Made by a program: the position numbers and the translations under genes. A DNA stretch of 64,000 bases. Origin: 2-02-FULL-55-14 sp964534125. Its GTDB lineage: Bacteria; Bacteroidota; Ignavibacteria; UBA10030. Below, one piece after another: positions 24,751-33,408 of this stretch (positions are counted from its first letter, which is position 1; every line of letters starts with the position of its first letter). The DNA lies in contig CAZHOJ010000001.1 of the NCBI GenBank assembly GCA_964534125.1, forward strand, positions 372,001-436,000. The letters are read 5' to 3'. Below the pieces are notes generated by a model, which worked only from the letters and a program-made list of their open reading frames with translations, was not told the DNA's origin and did not search any database.

Positions 24751-26951
24751 AAATAATAAAGATACTTCACCTTCAGCACCCCTGCCCTGTTCGCCAGGCG
24801 AAGGTCGCGCGGGAGAGGTTGTCCGAGCGCATCCACTCTTTCGGGACGGTCGCGCATCTCGTTGAACGCGAAGTAGATCCAACTCTTCGGCAGGAAATTG
24901 TAGGAGAACAGCAGCCCGGCGATCGTCTGCTCCAACTTGTCCGACGATTGGAGATACACCATGTCCACGTACAGGCGGATGTTCAGGTCGTTCAGCGGCG
25001 TCCACGATGCGTACGGCCGTGTATTGATCGTCACATCTTCTGTAACGTGGTTGGGATCCCATTCGACATACACATTTCCATTTCCACCCACCTGCAACGT
25101 CGACAATAGTTGGTAGCTCAGGGATGCACCTGTCCAGCCGTAGTATCCCAGATAGTCCCGATTGAAATTGAACGTCTTTGAATATCCGCCCCAGACGTTT
25201 CCCTGCCAATCCGGGGACGGATTTCCCCATACCGAGAACGTGGCCTCGTAGGAGTTGTAGAGGCGTGAGTCTGGGTCCGACACAAGCCCGCCATCCCGCG
25301 ACCTTCCGCCACTGAGATTGATCTCGAATCCAATATTGGCGCGGAACTGCATGTTGTATCCGAAGACCAGGATCCTGTCCATATAGTCGTCGTACTTCTC
25401 ATAGGCCACAGCGCCGCCGCCATAGAGCAGTATAGAGCGAATGAACCCGTCCTCATAGTACCATCGGGGTCCCGAGATAGCGACGACCTCAGAGGTTCCG
25501 CTCCACGGAACGTACCCGACCTGCGATACATCGAAGTCGCTGCCGATATGACGGCCGCGCACGAGGTTCATCCAGTTGTCCTGGAAATTCGTGAATCCGA
25601 AGGAGCCGGCGAGGGACGGCAGGCCGAATGTCCCGAAGTCCGACGCCAGCTGGTACGACAGCTGCCACGTCGAGCCGCGGAATGCGCCGTCGATATCCAG
25701 CACGCCGTTGTCGCTCTCGCGCGTCTTCTTGCCGACGAACAGGAGCCCGATGGTTGAGTTCTCCTGGAACTGCGTCTTCAGACGGACAGAACCGAACAGG
25801 GCTTGGGGCTCTGTCCGCAGTGAATCGTCCAGGATATAATCGGTCTCTCCCGTCATGGCCATGAAGCCGCCATACTCCCAGTCATCGATCCTTCCGAAAG
25901 CTTTTGTCCCCAGGAGAAGCGGCACTTCGCTGCCGCCCGGCAGGATCTTCCCGATCCGCCGCGAATAGAACAGCTCCAGAGGCCGGTAGAAGCCGGTGTT
26001 CCGTTCCCGGCCCGACGGCATGAATATCTCGTTCCCCTGTGTGAAGAACGGCCGCCGCTCATTATAGTATGTCTCGAACCGGGAGATGTTGAACTCGAAC
26101 GGGTCCGCTTCGATCTGGGCGAAATCCGGATTGGCGGTGAGCTGGAACGTAAGCTGGGGGGAAGGATTGTAGAAGATGTCGAGTCCCGCATCCGCATCCC
26201 CTTTGTAGTTGCCGCTCTGGAGGTACGTGGCCTTTGTCAGACCGACCGGATAGACCTCAAGGTTCGACCCCTTCTCCGTCGGCTTGAACTCGTCGAACTC
26301 GAGCGTACCGAACTTGGATATCCGCTGCCCTTCGTTCTCTTCATATTCACACCAATACAGGTCCTGGTTCAGCCACGGGACCCATCTGTCAAAGTCCAGG
26401 CCCCATGACGACAGCGTCTCGTCGTACTGGATCGACCAATACGGTATCTCGACCTCGATGACATACCCCCATTCATAGATCTCCGCATCGGCAAACCATA
26501 CACCGTCCCAACTGTAGTCCCGGTTCCTCGCGTCGTCGAGCATGCGGGAATCTGCCTTCACTCCCGATGCGCTCACGGCGAACTTGTAGGCTGTCTTCTT
26601 GTCGCCGAAGGTATCGAGCATGATGGAACAGATATCGCCGCCAAAATCGTCCAGCTTGCCGGTGGTCCTCTGGATGTTCTCCCTCTTGTCATACCCCACG
26701 ATGAGACAATAGAGAGCCTCCCGCGTCGTCAGGACGGAGACCGTCGTGCGGACGTCAGGAGACTTTCCATAGAAGGGTTGGAGCTGGAAGAAATCCGTGG
26801 CAGAATCAGCGGCTGACCAGACAGGGTCGATACGGCCGTCGATGATGGGTGGCTGATCGACGAGGCGAAGGCGCAGGACCTTCCCATCCTGACCAGCAGC
26901 GAGAGCGACGGGAAGGCACACCAAGGCGAGCAACACGTGAAGGCGATGCAT
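24747..26951 (-). CDS. DUF5916 outer-membrane protein with CBM9-like N-domain
   Basis: 734 aa. Signal peptide (MHRLHVLLALVCLPVALAAG). Residues about 30-220 form a CBM9-like domain (QPPIIDGRIDPVWSAADSAT, CSIMLDTFGDKKTAYKFAVS, GYVIEVEIPYWSIQY). The remainder is the DUF5916 barrel, with markers NPDFAQIEADPFEFNISRFE, YYNERRPFFTQGNEIF and LFYSRRIG. It ends in aromatic residues (KYLYYF), as outer membrane barrels do. The family is common in Bacteroidota and relatives; the function is not established, with roles in carbohydrate or peptide handling suggested only by the N-domain. Monocistronic by spacing. Confidence 0.9.
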   Translation of the reverse strand: MHRLHVLLALVCLPVALAAGQDGKVLRLRLVDQPPIIDGRIDPVWSAADSATDFFQLQPFYGKSPDVRTTVSVLTTREALYCLIVGYDKRENIQRTTGKLDDFGGDICSIMLDTFGDKKTAYKFAVSASGVKADSRMLDDARNRDYSWDGVWFADAEIYEWGYVIEVEIPYWSIQYDETLSSWGLDFDRWVPWLNQDLYWCEYEENEGQRISKFGTLEFDEFKPTEKGSNLEVYPVGLTKATYLQSGNYKGDADAGLDIFYNPSPQLTFQLTANPDFAQIEADPFEFNISRFETYYNERRPFFTQGNEIFMPSGRERNTGFYRPLELFYSRRIGKILPGGSEVPLLLGTKAFGRIDDWEYGGFMAMTGETDYILDDSLRTEPQALFGSVRLKTQFQENSTIGLLFVGKKTRESDNGVLDIDGAFRGSTWQLSYQLASDFGTFGLPSLAGSFGFTNFQDNWMNLVRGRHIGSDFDVSQVGYVPWSGTSEVVAISGPRWYYEDGFIRSILLYGGGAVAYEKYDDYMDRILVFGYNMQFRANIGFEINLSGGRSRDGGLVSDPDSRLYNSYEATFSVWGNPSPDWQGNVWGGYSKTFNFNRDYLGYYGWTGASLSYQLLSTLQVGGNGNVYVEWDPNHVTEDVTINTRPYASWTPLNDLNIRLYVDMVYLQSSDKLEQTIAGLLFSYNFLPKSWIYFAFNEMRDRPERVDALGQPLPRDLRLANRAGVLKVKYLYYF

Positions 26952-26999
26952 CTATCCTCCAGATCTGTGCAATGACGGAATTGGCGGGAACGCCATCAG

Positions 27000-27485
27000 T
27001 CATTTAACGCAGCCCTGAGTGGATTGTTGCAGGATCGGGAAGGATCGGAACTGGCACGGACGCTGCCGCGTCGTCCGATCGTCGAAAACAGAGGAATTGA
27101 CGGAACCGCGAAAAGGTTGGGTCATGGACAGCAAAGCTATCCACACGCCCAGACGGATACCGAGATACCACCTGCGCGAACCGGCTGCGGAAGGACCTGT
27201 TCGATGCCGAAGGGGATCTGGTCCCCCTCCCCAGCGGGGCACGCGCAATCTGGATGGCAACGCTATCCATACACCCGAGGTGATCACCGTGGAGACCACG
27301 AACTCAGGAAGCCAGTCAGCCCAAAGCGCCGGAAGGGCTTCGAGAAGCGGGACATCACGCAGGAGGATCTCGGCGTTCAGGTATGGAGCGATCGATTCTG
27401 CAGCGATGAGGAAGAGAGTCGGGACCACATAGTATGCCACAAACACGATCGCAGTATACTTCCTTCTCATGAACCGATCACGCAT
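27000..27485 (-). CDS. Small membrane protein with duplicated GVWIAL segment
   Basis: 161 aa. The ATG at 27485 has a strong site (GGAAGGAGG five bases upstream), so the gene is real. Two helices are plain: YTAIVFVAYYVVPTLFLIAA (residues about 9-28) and FVVSTVITSGVWIALPS (about 62-78). After that the sequence turns basic and Pro/Gly-rich, and then a second GVWIALLS appears about 38 residues after the first. At DNA level a 27-base segment (GTRTGGATAGC...) is repeated directly. The C-terminal third therefore looks like an insertion or duplication into a shorter ancestral protein. No family recognised. Confidence 0.65.
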   Translation of the reverse strand: MRDRFMRRKYTAIVFVAYYVVPTLFLIAAESIAPYLNAEILLRDVPLLEALPALWADWLPEFVVSTVITSGVWIALPSRLRVPRWGGGPDPLRHRTGPSAAGSRRWYLGIRLGVWIALLSMTQPFRGSVNSSVFDDRTTRQRPCQFRSFPILQQSTQGCVK

Positions 27486-27783
27486 AGCGCCTCCTTCCCG
27501 CACTGCCGAGGCTGTCTGGCTCACATCGGTGGGGAGTTTCCCCTCGGGCATCGTTCATATGGCGCATGCCTGGAAGGGATCGCCCGAGGATGGGATGTCG
27601 TATCCTTCTCGTGCTGATACAAAACAACATTTTTGCCGGTTCTCTTTCAACGTAACAATCACGCATTTCTTCAGAGAATATTTGAGCCGTGCATAGGAAA
27701 TTTCCTACCCCCCAAAAGTCCCCATTCATTGCTATATTGCTCTACGCGTGAGAGACGGGATCCCAAGGCAAGACCTGCACCCA
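27486..27783. other. Intergenic region with GCTATATT promoter-like element
   Basis: No gene seen. TATATT at 27733-27738 in the context TTGCTATATTGC is the same -10-like element found before the first tRNA-Arg locus. No good -35 box stands at the standard distance; a C6 run lies at about 27708-27713. Confidence 0.45.
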
Positions 27784-27925
27784 TCACCCCTCGACTTTCC
27801 GCCTGCGTGCCTTCGGCTGGCAGGCGCTCGGGGTGACGATAGGACGAAACAGAGAGTAGTTTTGCACCCGTAGCTCGACCGCCAAAACGGCCTGCGAGCT
27901 AGGTGTGCGAGCAGTTGCCGTTTTG
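27784..27925 (+). repeat. Second copy of the TCACCC-hairpin / partial-tRNA unit
   Basis: Related to 14884-15016. Long hairpin TCACCCC (27784-27790) / GGGGTGA (27830-27836) with inner arms CGCCTGC (27800-27806) / GCAGGCG (27820-27826). Then comes the partial tRNA 5' end GCACCCGTAGCTC (27864-27876), broken by a hairpin with arms CAAAACGGC (27883-27891) / GCCGTTTTG (27917-27925). A CCCACC-ACA-GGTGGG hairpin follows (about 27970-27984). Confidence 0.75.
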
Positions 27926-28002
27926 AGCCTGCCCGCCGTCGGAAGGCGTACGAGGTGGCAGGCGGGCGTCCCACCACAGGTGGGATCTGCATAGTAAGTC
28001 CT

Positions 28003-28076
28003 GCACCCGTAGCTCAACTGAATAGAGCATCGGTCTTCGGAACCGAGGGTTGGGGGTTTGAATCCCTCCGGGTGCA
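28003..28076 (+). tRNA. tRNA-Arg (anticodon TCG)
   Basis: Cloverleaf with acceptor GCACCCG/CGGGTGC, D-stem GCTC/GAGC, anticodon stem TCGGT/ACCGA around loop CTTCGGA (anticodon TCG), T-loop TTTGAAT and discriminator A at 28076. CCA follows at 28077-28079 and so is encoded, unlike in the ACG gene. The acceptor stem is identical to that of the ACG gene, so the two are likely paralogs. Confidence 0.96.
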
Positions 28077-28079
28077 CCA

Positions 28080-28290
28080 AATCCGAGGTCCTGCAGCTCG
28101 GCGGCCTGCTCGCCGGTGTTGATCTGGGACGGCAAGCGGGTTCGTTGCATGTCCGCCGAAGTCCGATGACACAGGCAGGCGGGTGCACTCAGCAAGGAAG
28201 AACAGACTACGGAGAAGGAATACGTGTAGGGATCAAGGGCTCTTCAGAAGGAAAGAAGAGCAGCAGGGAGGAAAAAAGTGCAGGAATCGG
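28080..28290 (+). repeat. Trailer of the tRNA-Arg(TCG) locus with a partial tRNA end and a hairpin
   Basis: Holds a stray tRNA acceptor end (GCGGGTGCA at about 28179-28187), then a segment similar to the 197-bp unit of the first locus (CAAGGAAGAAC, GGAGAAGGAATACGTGTAGG). A hairpin GCTCTTC (28239-28245) / GAAGAGC (28255-28261) occupies the place of the GGCC hairpin in the first locus. No gene is seen in it. Confidence 0.6.
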
Positions 28291-28291
28291 G

Positions 28292-28321
28292 GGCCCGGAC
28301 AATGTCCAGGCCTTTTCTTTT
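28292..28321 (+). terminator. Rho-independent terminator of the tRNA-Arg(TCG) locus
   Basis: Stem GGCC-GGAC / GTCC-GGCC (28292-28300 with 28304-28312, one mismatch), loop AAT, then TTTTCTTTT. Confidence 0.8.
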
Positions 28322-28459
28322 GTACATAATTCCGGCATCGTCGCATGAGCCACGGGCAACGTTTTTGAGTCAGATTCTACCTTTTTACCCGCTGATTCTG
28401 TACCATAGAGGCATCCTACCATCGAGCCTGGCCGCATGAAGACCCTCAGGAAGATCATT

Positions 28460-28981
28460 ATGAAGACACGCGACTTCTTCGTCGCCTACCCGGCCGTCCT
28501 CTCCGGGTATCTCATCTATATGTACTTTTTCTTCACGACGCTCGAGTTCTATAAGAACTTCCGGACCCGGACACTCGACTACTTCGACATCTATAACAGC
28601 TTCGATGCCCTGCTCTGGATGTGGCTGCTCGCGTACGCTCTCGTGAAGGTGATCCAGTTCCGGGAGAAGGCTCATAAGAACGAACAGCTTGCACATGACA
28701 GGGAGAAGGAGCTGCAGACGCACAGAGCACAGCTGGATACGATGCAGCAGGTCACACGCGCGCTCCAGCACCAGATCAACAATCCGCTGACCATCGTGTA
28801 TGCATACGCACAGAAGATGCTGAGGAAGGAAGGGCTCGATCCTGACACGGAGAAGGGACTGACCGAGATCAAGATCGGTGCGGAGCGGATCTCGAAGGCC
28901 CTGAAGGACTATTCAGAAGCGAAGACGTACCAGACCATCGACACGCCTGTCGGCAAGATGGCAACACCCGGCGGAGTCTGA
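28460..28981 (+). CDS. Membrane protein with a lone HisKA-like (DHp) domain, no ATPase domain
   Basis: 173 aa from the ATG at 28460, preceded by AGGAAG; an ATG at 28436 without such a site is the alternative. Two N-terminal membrane helices (VLSGYLIYMYFFFTTLEFY and LLWMWLLAYALVKVI) are followed by a coiled coil and a dimerisation/phosphotransfer helix, ALQHQINNPLTIVYAYAQ. The last copies the H-box of histidine kinases, with Gln after the His. The protein ends 40 residues later, before any ATP-binding domain. It could be a truncated kinase, a phosphotransfer protein or a kinase decoy. It shares the A of its TGA with the start of tadA, so the two are co-translated. Confidence 0.75.
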   Translation: MKTRDFFVAYPAVLSGYLIYMYFFFTTLEFYKNFRTRTLDYFDIYNSFDALLWMWLLAYALVKVIQFREKAHKNEQLAHDREKELQTHRAQLDTMQQVTRALQHQINNPLTIVYAYAQKMLRKEGLDPDTEKGLTEIKIGAERISKALKDYSEAKTYQTIDTPVGKMATPGGV

Positions 28982-29448
28982 TGCGGGACCACGAGTTCTG
29001 GATGAAGGCCGCCCTGAAGGAAGCGCAACGGGCGTTCGACGAGGATGAGATACCCGTCGGGGCGGTGGTCGTGCACGACGGAAAGCTGATCGGAAAAGGC
29101 CACAATCAGATAGAGCAGCTGCAGGACCCCACCGCACATGCCGAGATGATCGCTATCACGGCAGCCGCAACCGCCCTTCAATCCAGACGCCTCGAGAACT
29201 GCGCGCTCTACGTCACGCTGGAGCCCTGTCCAATGTGCGCGGGCGCGATCGTCATGGCCCGCATTCCGACGCTCGTCTTCGGCGCGTTCGACCCAAAGGC
29301 AGGCGCCAGCGGTACACTCTATACGATCACCGAAGATAAGCGGCTAAACCACAGATGCCATGTGGTGTCCGGGATCTGTGACAGAGAGTCTGAATCGCTG
29401 CTCAAGTCGTTCTTCGGAAGGGTCCGTACGCTAAAAGGGCCGGTCTGA
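28981..29448 (+). CDS. tadA: tRNA-specific adenosine deaminase TadA
   Basis: 155 aa. Zinc deaminase motif H53-A-E55 and P-C83-PM-C86 with the catalytic Glu, and the bacterial TadA features DEIPVGAVVV, GAFDPKAGASGTL and a C-terminal helix with FFGRVR. It converts A34 of tRNA-Arg(ACG) to inosine so that CGU, CGC and CGA are read; that substrate gene is in this window at 15055-15128. The start overlaps the stop of the preceding gene by one base. Confidence 0.95.
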   Translation: MRDHEFWMKAALKEAQRAFDEDEIPVGAVVVHDGKLIGKGHNQIEQLQDPTAHAEMIAITAAATALQSRRLENCALYVTLEPCPMCAGAIVMARIPTLVFGAFDPKAGASGTLYTITEDKRLNHRCHVVSGICDRESESLLKSFFGRVRTLKGPV

Positions 29449-29493
29449 CCAGCCCTCATCTCACTGCTTGCTTCTTGCTGCTCACCCGCATCA

Positions 29494-30561
29494 TCATCCG
29501 CTCGCCGCAAGTCTTTCAGCTCTATCGGCCACCCGAAGCTGTTCGATCAGCTCGTCCAGACCACCATCGATGATCCTGTCGAGGCTGTACAGGGTAAGGC
29601 CGATGCGATGGTCGGTCAGCCGGTTCTGAGGGAAATTGTAGGTCCGTATCTTGTCGCTTCGGTCGCCGCTCCGCACCATCAGCTTCCGCTGCGAAGCGAC
29701 CGCCTGGTTCTGCTCTTCGAGCTTGATCTCATACATCTTCGCGCGAAGCATCTTCATCGCACGCTCACGGTTCTGATACTGTGACCGTTCCTGCTGGCAG
29801 GCAACGACGATCCCCGTCGGCCGATGCGTGATGCGTACGGCCGTTTCGACCGTGTTCACGTTCTGCCCCCCCGTGCCCCCCGCCCGGGCCGGGGCGATAT
29901 CCCGATCAGTCGGCTGGATCTCCACCGCCACGTCCGCGACCTCCGGCATGACCACGACAGAAGCAGCCGATGTGTGGACCCGGCCCTGGGCTTCCGTCTC
30001 GGGTACACGCTGGACGCGGTGAACGCCGCTCTCGAACTTCATCAATCCATAGGCGTTCTCCCCGCTGACCGAGAAGGATATTTCCTTGAATCCCCCCTTG
30101 TCCGTCTCGTTCCAGTCCAGGAGCTCAGCTTTCCAGCCTTTGACCTCTGCGAACCGGGTATACATCCTGAACAGGTCGGCCGCGAACAGCGCCGCCTCTT
30201 CGCCACCGGTCCCTGCCCGGATCTCCATGATGAAGTTCTTCGTATCGTTCGGGTCCTGGGGAACGAGCAGGAACTTCAGCTCCTCTTCCACCTCCTCACG
30301 CTCCTGCTTCAGGCGCTGAACGTCCTCCGATGCCATCGTCCGGAGCTCGGGATCGCTCTCGGTATCGAGGATCTCCTTCGCCCCCTGAAGCTCTACATCG
30401 ATCCTCAGGAACCGCCGCCCCTTCCCGACGATAGGATCCAGGCCCCGGAGTTCGCGTCCCAGTTCCTTCGCTCTCCGCTGGTCCGCGAGGATAGCAGGAT
30501 CGCTGAGGAGCCTGTTCAGCTCATCGTACCGCTCGAGGATCTTTCTGATCTTCTCATTCAT
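29494..30561 (-). CDS. prfA: Peptide chain release factor 1
   Basis: 355 aa, the usual RF1 length. The GGQ loop is present (AGGTGGQNVNTVET) with its typical downstream ITHRPTGIVVACQQERSQ. The RF1-type recognition region reads RVPETEAQGRVHTS, giving PET in place of the common PAT/PVT tripeptide. It terminates translation at UAA and UAG. It lies six bases after the DUF1385 gene, an arrangement known in Firmicutes and others, and closes the long minus-strand gene train. Confidence 0.96.
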   Translation of the reverse strand: MNEKIRKILERYDELNRLLSDPAILADQRRAKELGRELRGLDPIVGKGRRFLRIDVELQGAKEILDTESDPELRTMASEDVQRLKQEREEVEEELKFLLVPQDPNDTKNFIMEIRAGTGGEEAALFAADLFRMYTRFAEVKGWKAELLDWNETDKGGFKEISFSVSGENAYGLMKFESGVHRVQRVPETEAQGRVHTSAASVVVMPEVADVAVEIQPTDRDIAPARAGGTGGQNVNTVETAVRITHRPTGIVVACQQERSQYQNRERAMKMLRAKMYEIKLEEQNQAVASQRKLMVRSGDRSDKIRTYNFPQNRLTDHRIGLTLYSLDRIIDGGLDELIEQLRVADRAERLAASG

Positions 30562-30567
30562 AGGGTC

Positions 30568-31635
30568 TCAGGCAGCTCTTGCATCCGTTACGCCATCCCG
30601 GCGCCACGCGTACTTCCTTGCATCCTCGGTCCCGAGAGCACAGCGCAACGCAATGACCGCCACCTCCGCCTGGGTGGCATCCGGCTCCCGGGTAGTCAGG
30701 GCCTGAAGCCAGAGACCGGGAGCGATGAGGATCCTCCCCCACCACGTCGTCGCGTGCTTCGCTGAGAAGCGAATGATCTCATACGATATCCCTCCCACGA
30801 GAGGGATGAACGGTATGTGCGTCAGGAGCCTGATAGGGAGCGTCAGCTCTCCGAGCCAGCCGATGAGAAGGAGGTCGAGGAACGCAAAGGACAGGATGGC
30901 AACCAGCATCACGATCAGCAGGAAGCTCGTTCCGCAGCGGGGATGGAACCTGCTCTGCCGGAGTATGTCCGCAGGGATGAGGCTGTCGTTCAGCTCGAAC
31001 GCGAAGACCGCTTTGTGTTCGGCACCGTGGTACTCGAACAGACGCTTGATATCCTTCATCAGCGAGATCGCGGCCAGGTAGACCAGGAAGATCGTCAGCC
31101 GGATGGCGCCGGAAACCAGGTTGAACGCAAGGGCCTCCTGCTCGACATCGAACAGCCATGTGGCGATAGCGAGCGGCGTCATGAAGAACAGCAACACACC
31201 GAAGGCCAGCGCGAAGATGACCGATCCGATGAGCGCCCACTGTGTCGGCTGAGACCTCTCCTTCGTATCCCCGTCGGCAGCCGTATGATCCCCCTTCTTC
31301 CCCGCCTCTTCATCGGCCATTGCCACCTCAGCCGAGAAATTGAGGCTCTTGATGCCGATGTAGAGCATTTCGATGAGACCGACAGCGCCGCGGACCACGG
31401 GTCTCCCGAGCTGCGGAAAACGCTCGTTCAATGACGCGTATGCCATTCTCTCGACGACGACCGAGCCATCCGCTCGCCGGACGGCTGTCGCAACGCTGCC
31501 CGGGGCACGCATCATGACACCCTCCAACACCGCCTGTCCGCCGATCTGCATCGGCTTGGATGGATCATACTGGGGATTCGTCGGGACCCACGATGAATGG
31601 GGTGACCGATGATCGTTCGATTGTGATGTCGTCAT
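30568..31635 (-). CDS. DUF1385 family membrane protein
   Basis: 355 aa from the ATG at 31635 (MTTSQSND); the frame is open for 99 more codons upstream but those overlap non-coding and flippase sequence. Markers of DUF1385 are clear: IGGQAVLEGVMMRAPGSVAT, YHGAEHKAVFAFE (with conserved His/Glu), FHPRCGTSFLLIV and GISYEIIRFSA. Four to five membrane helices are predicted. The function of the family is not firmly known; the conserved HGAEHK and HPRCGT motifs suggest a metal site in the membrane. The pairing with prfA is common across bacteria. Confidence 0.9.
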   Translation of the reverse strand: MTTSQSNDHRSPHSSWVPTNPQYDPSKPMQIGGQAVLEGVMMRAPGSVATAVRRADGSVVVERMAYASLNERFPQLGRPVVRGAVGLIEMLYIGIKSLNFSAEVAMADEEAGKKGDHTAADGDTKERSQPTQWALIGSVIFALAFGVLLFFMTPLAIATWLFDVEQEALAFNLVSGAIRLTIFLVYLAAISLMKDIKRLFEYHGAEHKAVFAFELNDSLIPADILRQSRFHPRCGTSFLLIVMLVAILSFAFLDLLLIGWLGELTLPIRLLTHIPFIPLVGGISYEIIRFSAKHATTWWGRILIAPGLWLQALTTREPDATQAEVAVIALRCALGTEDARKYAWRRDGVTDARAA

Positions 31636-31676
31636 GAAGAGAATATACGAAACAATCGGAGGGGGCTCAATCAGGA

Positions 31677-33161
31677 TCAGCCGCGCGGCGTGCCTGCCCG
31701 GAGCAGGAAGACCTCGCGAACACGCTTCCACGTCACGATGCGCACGAGGAAGAGGCTCCACACGAAAAGAGCAAGTGCGGCACCCTTGATGAGAATTCCC
31801 GGGACAGAAAGCGGTGCCGGGTCGATGAGGAGGACGATCCCGTACACACCTGCCGCCCAGAGCACACCAGGAAGGACCCTCTTCCAGTCGTACCGGACCG
31901 GATAGAGCCGCTGACCCACAACATACATCCACACGGTCTGCACCGCATGCCCCGCAAGCGCAGCGAGCGCCGCCCCCATGATGCCCATGCCCGGGACAAG
32001 AAGAAGATTGCCGGCAACCGTTACCGCTGCCGATGTCCCGCTGATGACAGGAACGATACCCGTCCGCTTCGTGAGATAGACGCCCGTCAGGAAGACGACA
32101 TAGCCGCCGGTCAGCAGGTTCGCCGCCAGGAACACCGGAACGATTGCCGTCCCTTGCCAGTAGAACTCAGGAAAGAACGTTCCGCCCCCCAGGGGGAAGC
32201 GAACGAGATCATCGACAAACAATGCGACAGCGAGGAAGATGAAGAGCAGGAACGAACTGAAGAAAGTGAATACCCTGGAGAAAAGGTCCTTCGCATCCTC
32301 ATCCGCCGAATGCTGCAGAAAGAACGGACGCCAGGCGAAATCGAACATCCCCACGGCCAGCATCATGAAGATCGCCAGCCGGGCGTTCAGCTGATACAGG
32401 CCGACCGTCGCATCATCGGTGAGCGCTCGCACGATAGGACGATCGATGACCTGCAGCGCGATACCTGCCAGGCCTGCCGGGACAAGGGGAACGCCAAAGG
32501 ACAGAAGATCCTTTGCCCGGCTCAGGCTTGCCCAGGACACCGCGCCTGAAGGTCGGAGCAGCCCCCGGACCATGAACAGCAGTGCCACGGCGACAATGCC
32601 CGATGCCACCACATTGGCGAGGAAGACGCCGACCGCCCCTTCCCCCCGCTGGACCACCAGGACGATGGTCAGACCGACCGTCAGGAGGATGCCCGACACC
32701 TTCAGAAGGGCGAACCGGAGGGGCCGCCGCTGCATTCGCAGAAGCGCAAAGGGGATCACGGACAGATTGTCGAGGAACAGGATCGTCGCGGCAAGCCCGA
32801 TGAGCACCGCCGCATCAGTGCCGAACCCAAGCGACTCTGCGACAGCCCCGCGGAACACGACGACGATAGCGCTCAGCAGAAGTCCCGGCACAACTCCCAG
32901 GAGGGAGGTCCGGAACACCTGGCCGCGTCCCCGCTCATCAGCATCGACCCAGTGCCGCATGAACGACTGCTCCATGCCCAGGCCGTACACGACGACCGCA
33001 AAGGCCACATACGAATACAGCGTCGCGATAACGCCATTTTCTTCGGGCAGGAGATAGTTCGCATACAGCGGGACCAGAAGGAAGTTCACCATTCTTCCGA
33101 CGATGGTGCTCAGCCCGTACAGGGCTGTTTCCTTTCCGAGCCGCGCGATCCGGTCGATCAT
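31677..33161 (-). CDS. Oligosaccharide flippase (MOP/Wzx family)
   Basis: 494 aa, about 14 membrane helices. Opens with the typical LGKETALYGLSTIVGRMVNF, keeps the pattern YANYLLPEENG and ends with a C-terminal hydrophobic domain. Proteins of this class flip polyprenyl-linked glycans across the inner membrane. It is separated from the main polysaccharide cluster by accA, a thioesterase and a Trm112-like gene and is the second flippase of the region (the other is at 45528-47054). Confidence 0.88.
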   Translation of the reverse strand: MIDRIARLGKETALYGLSTIVGRMVNFLLVPLYANYLLPEENGVIATLYSYVAFAVVVYGLGMEQSFMRHWVDADERGRGQVFRTSLLGVVPGLLLSAIVVVFRGAVAESLGFGTDAAVLIGLAATILFLDNLSVIPFALLRMQRRPLRFALLKVSGILLTVGLTIVLVVQRGEGAVGVFLANVVASGIVAVALLFMVRGLLRPSGAVSWASLSRAKDLLSFGVPLVPAGLAGIALQVIDRPIVRALTDDATVGLYQLNARLAIFMMLAVGMFDFAWRPFFLQHSADEDAKDLFSRVFTFFSSFLLFIFLAVALFVDDLVRFPLGGGTFFPEFYWQGTAIVPVFLAANLLTGGYVVFLTGVYLTKRTGIVPVISGTSAAVTVAGNLLLVPGMGIMGAALAALAGHAVQTVWMYVVGQRLYPVRYDWKRVLPGVLWAAGVYGIVLLIDPAPLSVPGILIKGAALALFVWSLFLVRIVTWKRVREVFLLRAGTPRG

Positions 33162-33243
33162 GGTGGGGTCAGAGATGGGCGAAAAGCACAGCGAACACCC
33201 GGTGGGACTCCATCATCCGTGTTCTCCGCGCTTCCGCGGGTGC

Positions 33244-33408
33244 TCACAGCTCTTCGGGAGGTTCGGGCAGAAGGATGGGGATGTCGTCCTTGATGGGATA
33301 CGATTTCTTGCACGCCTCGCAGACGAGGATGTCTTTCTCCTTCTCGTACCGCAGGTCTCCCTTGCAGACAGGACAACAGATGATGTCGAGCAGTTCTTTG
33401 CTAAGCAT
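33244..33408 (-). CDS. Trm112-like zinc-ribbon protein
   Basis: 54 aa, ATG at 33408, overlapping the end of the thioesterase gene by eight bases. Sequence pattern: LLDIICCPVCKGDLRYE, then LVCEACKKSYPIKDDIPILL. This is the UPF0434/Trm112 fold with a CPVC...CEAC zinc ribbon and the terminal IKDDIPILL signature. Eukaryotic and archaeal Trm112 activates methyltransferases; the bacterial role is less clear. Often found near glycan or lipid genes. Confidence 0.92.
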   Translation of the reverse strand: MLSKELLDIICCPVCKGDLRYEKEKDILVCEACKKSYPIKDDIPILLPEPPEEL

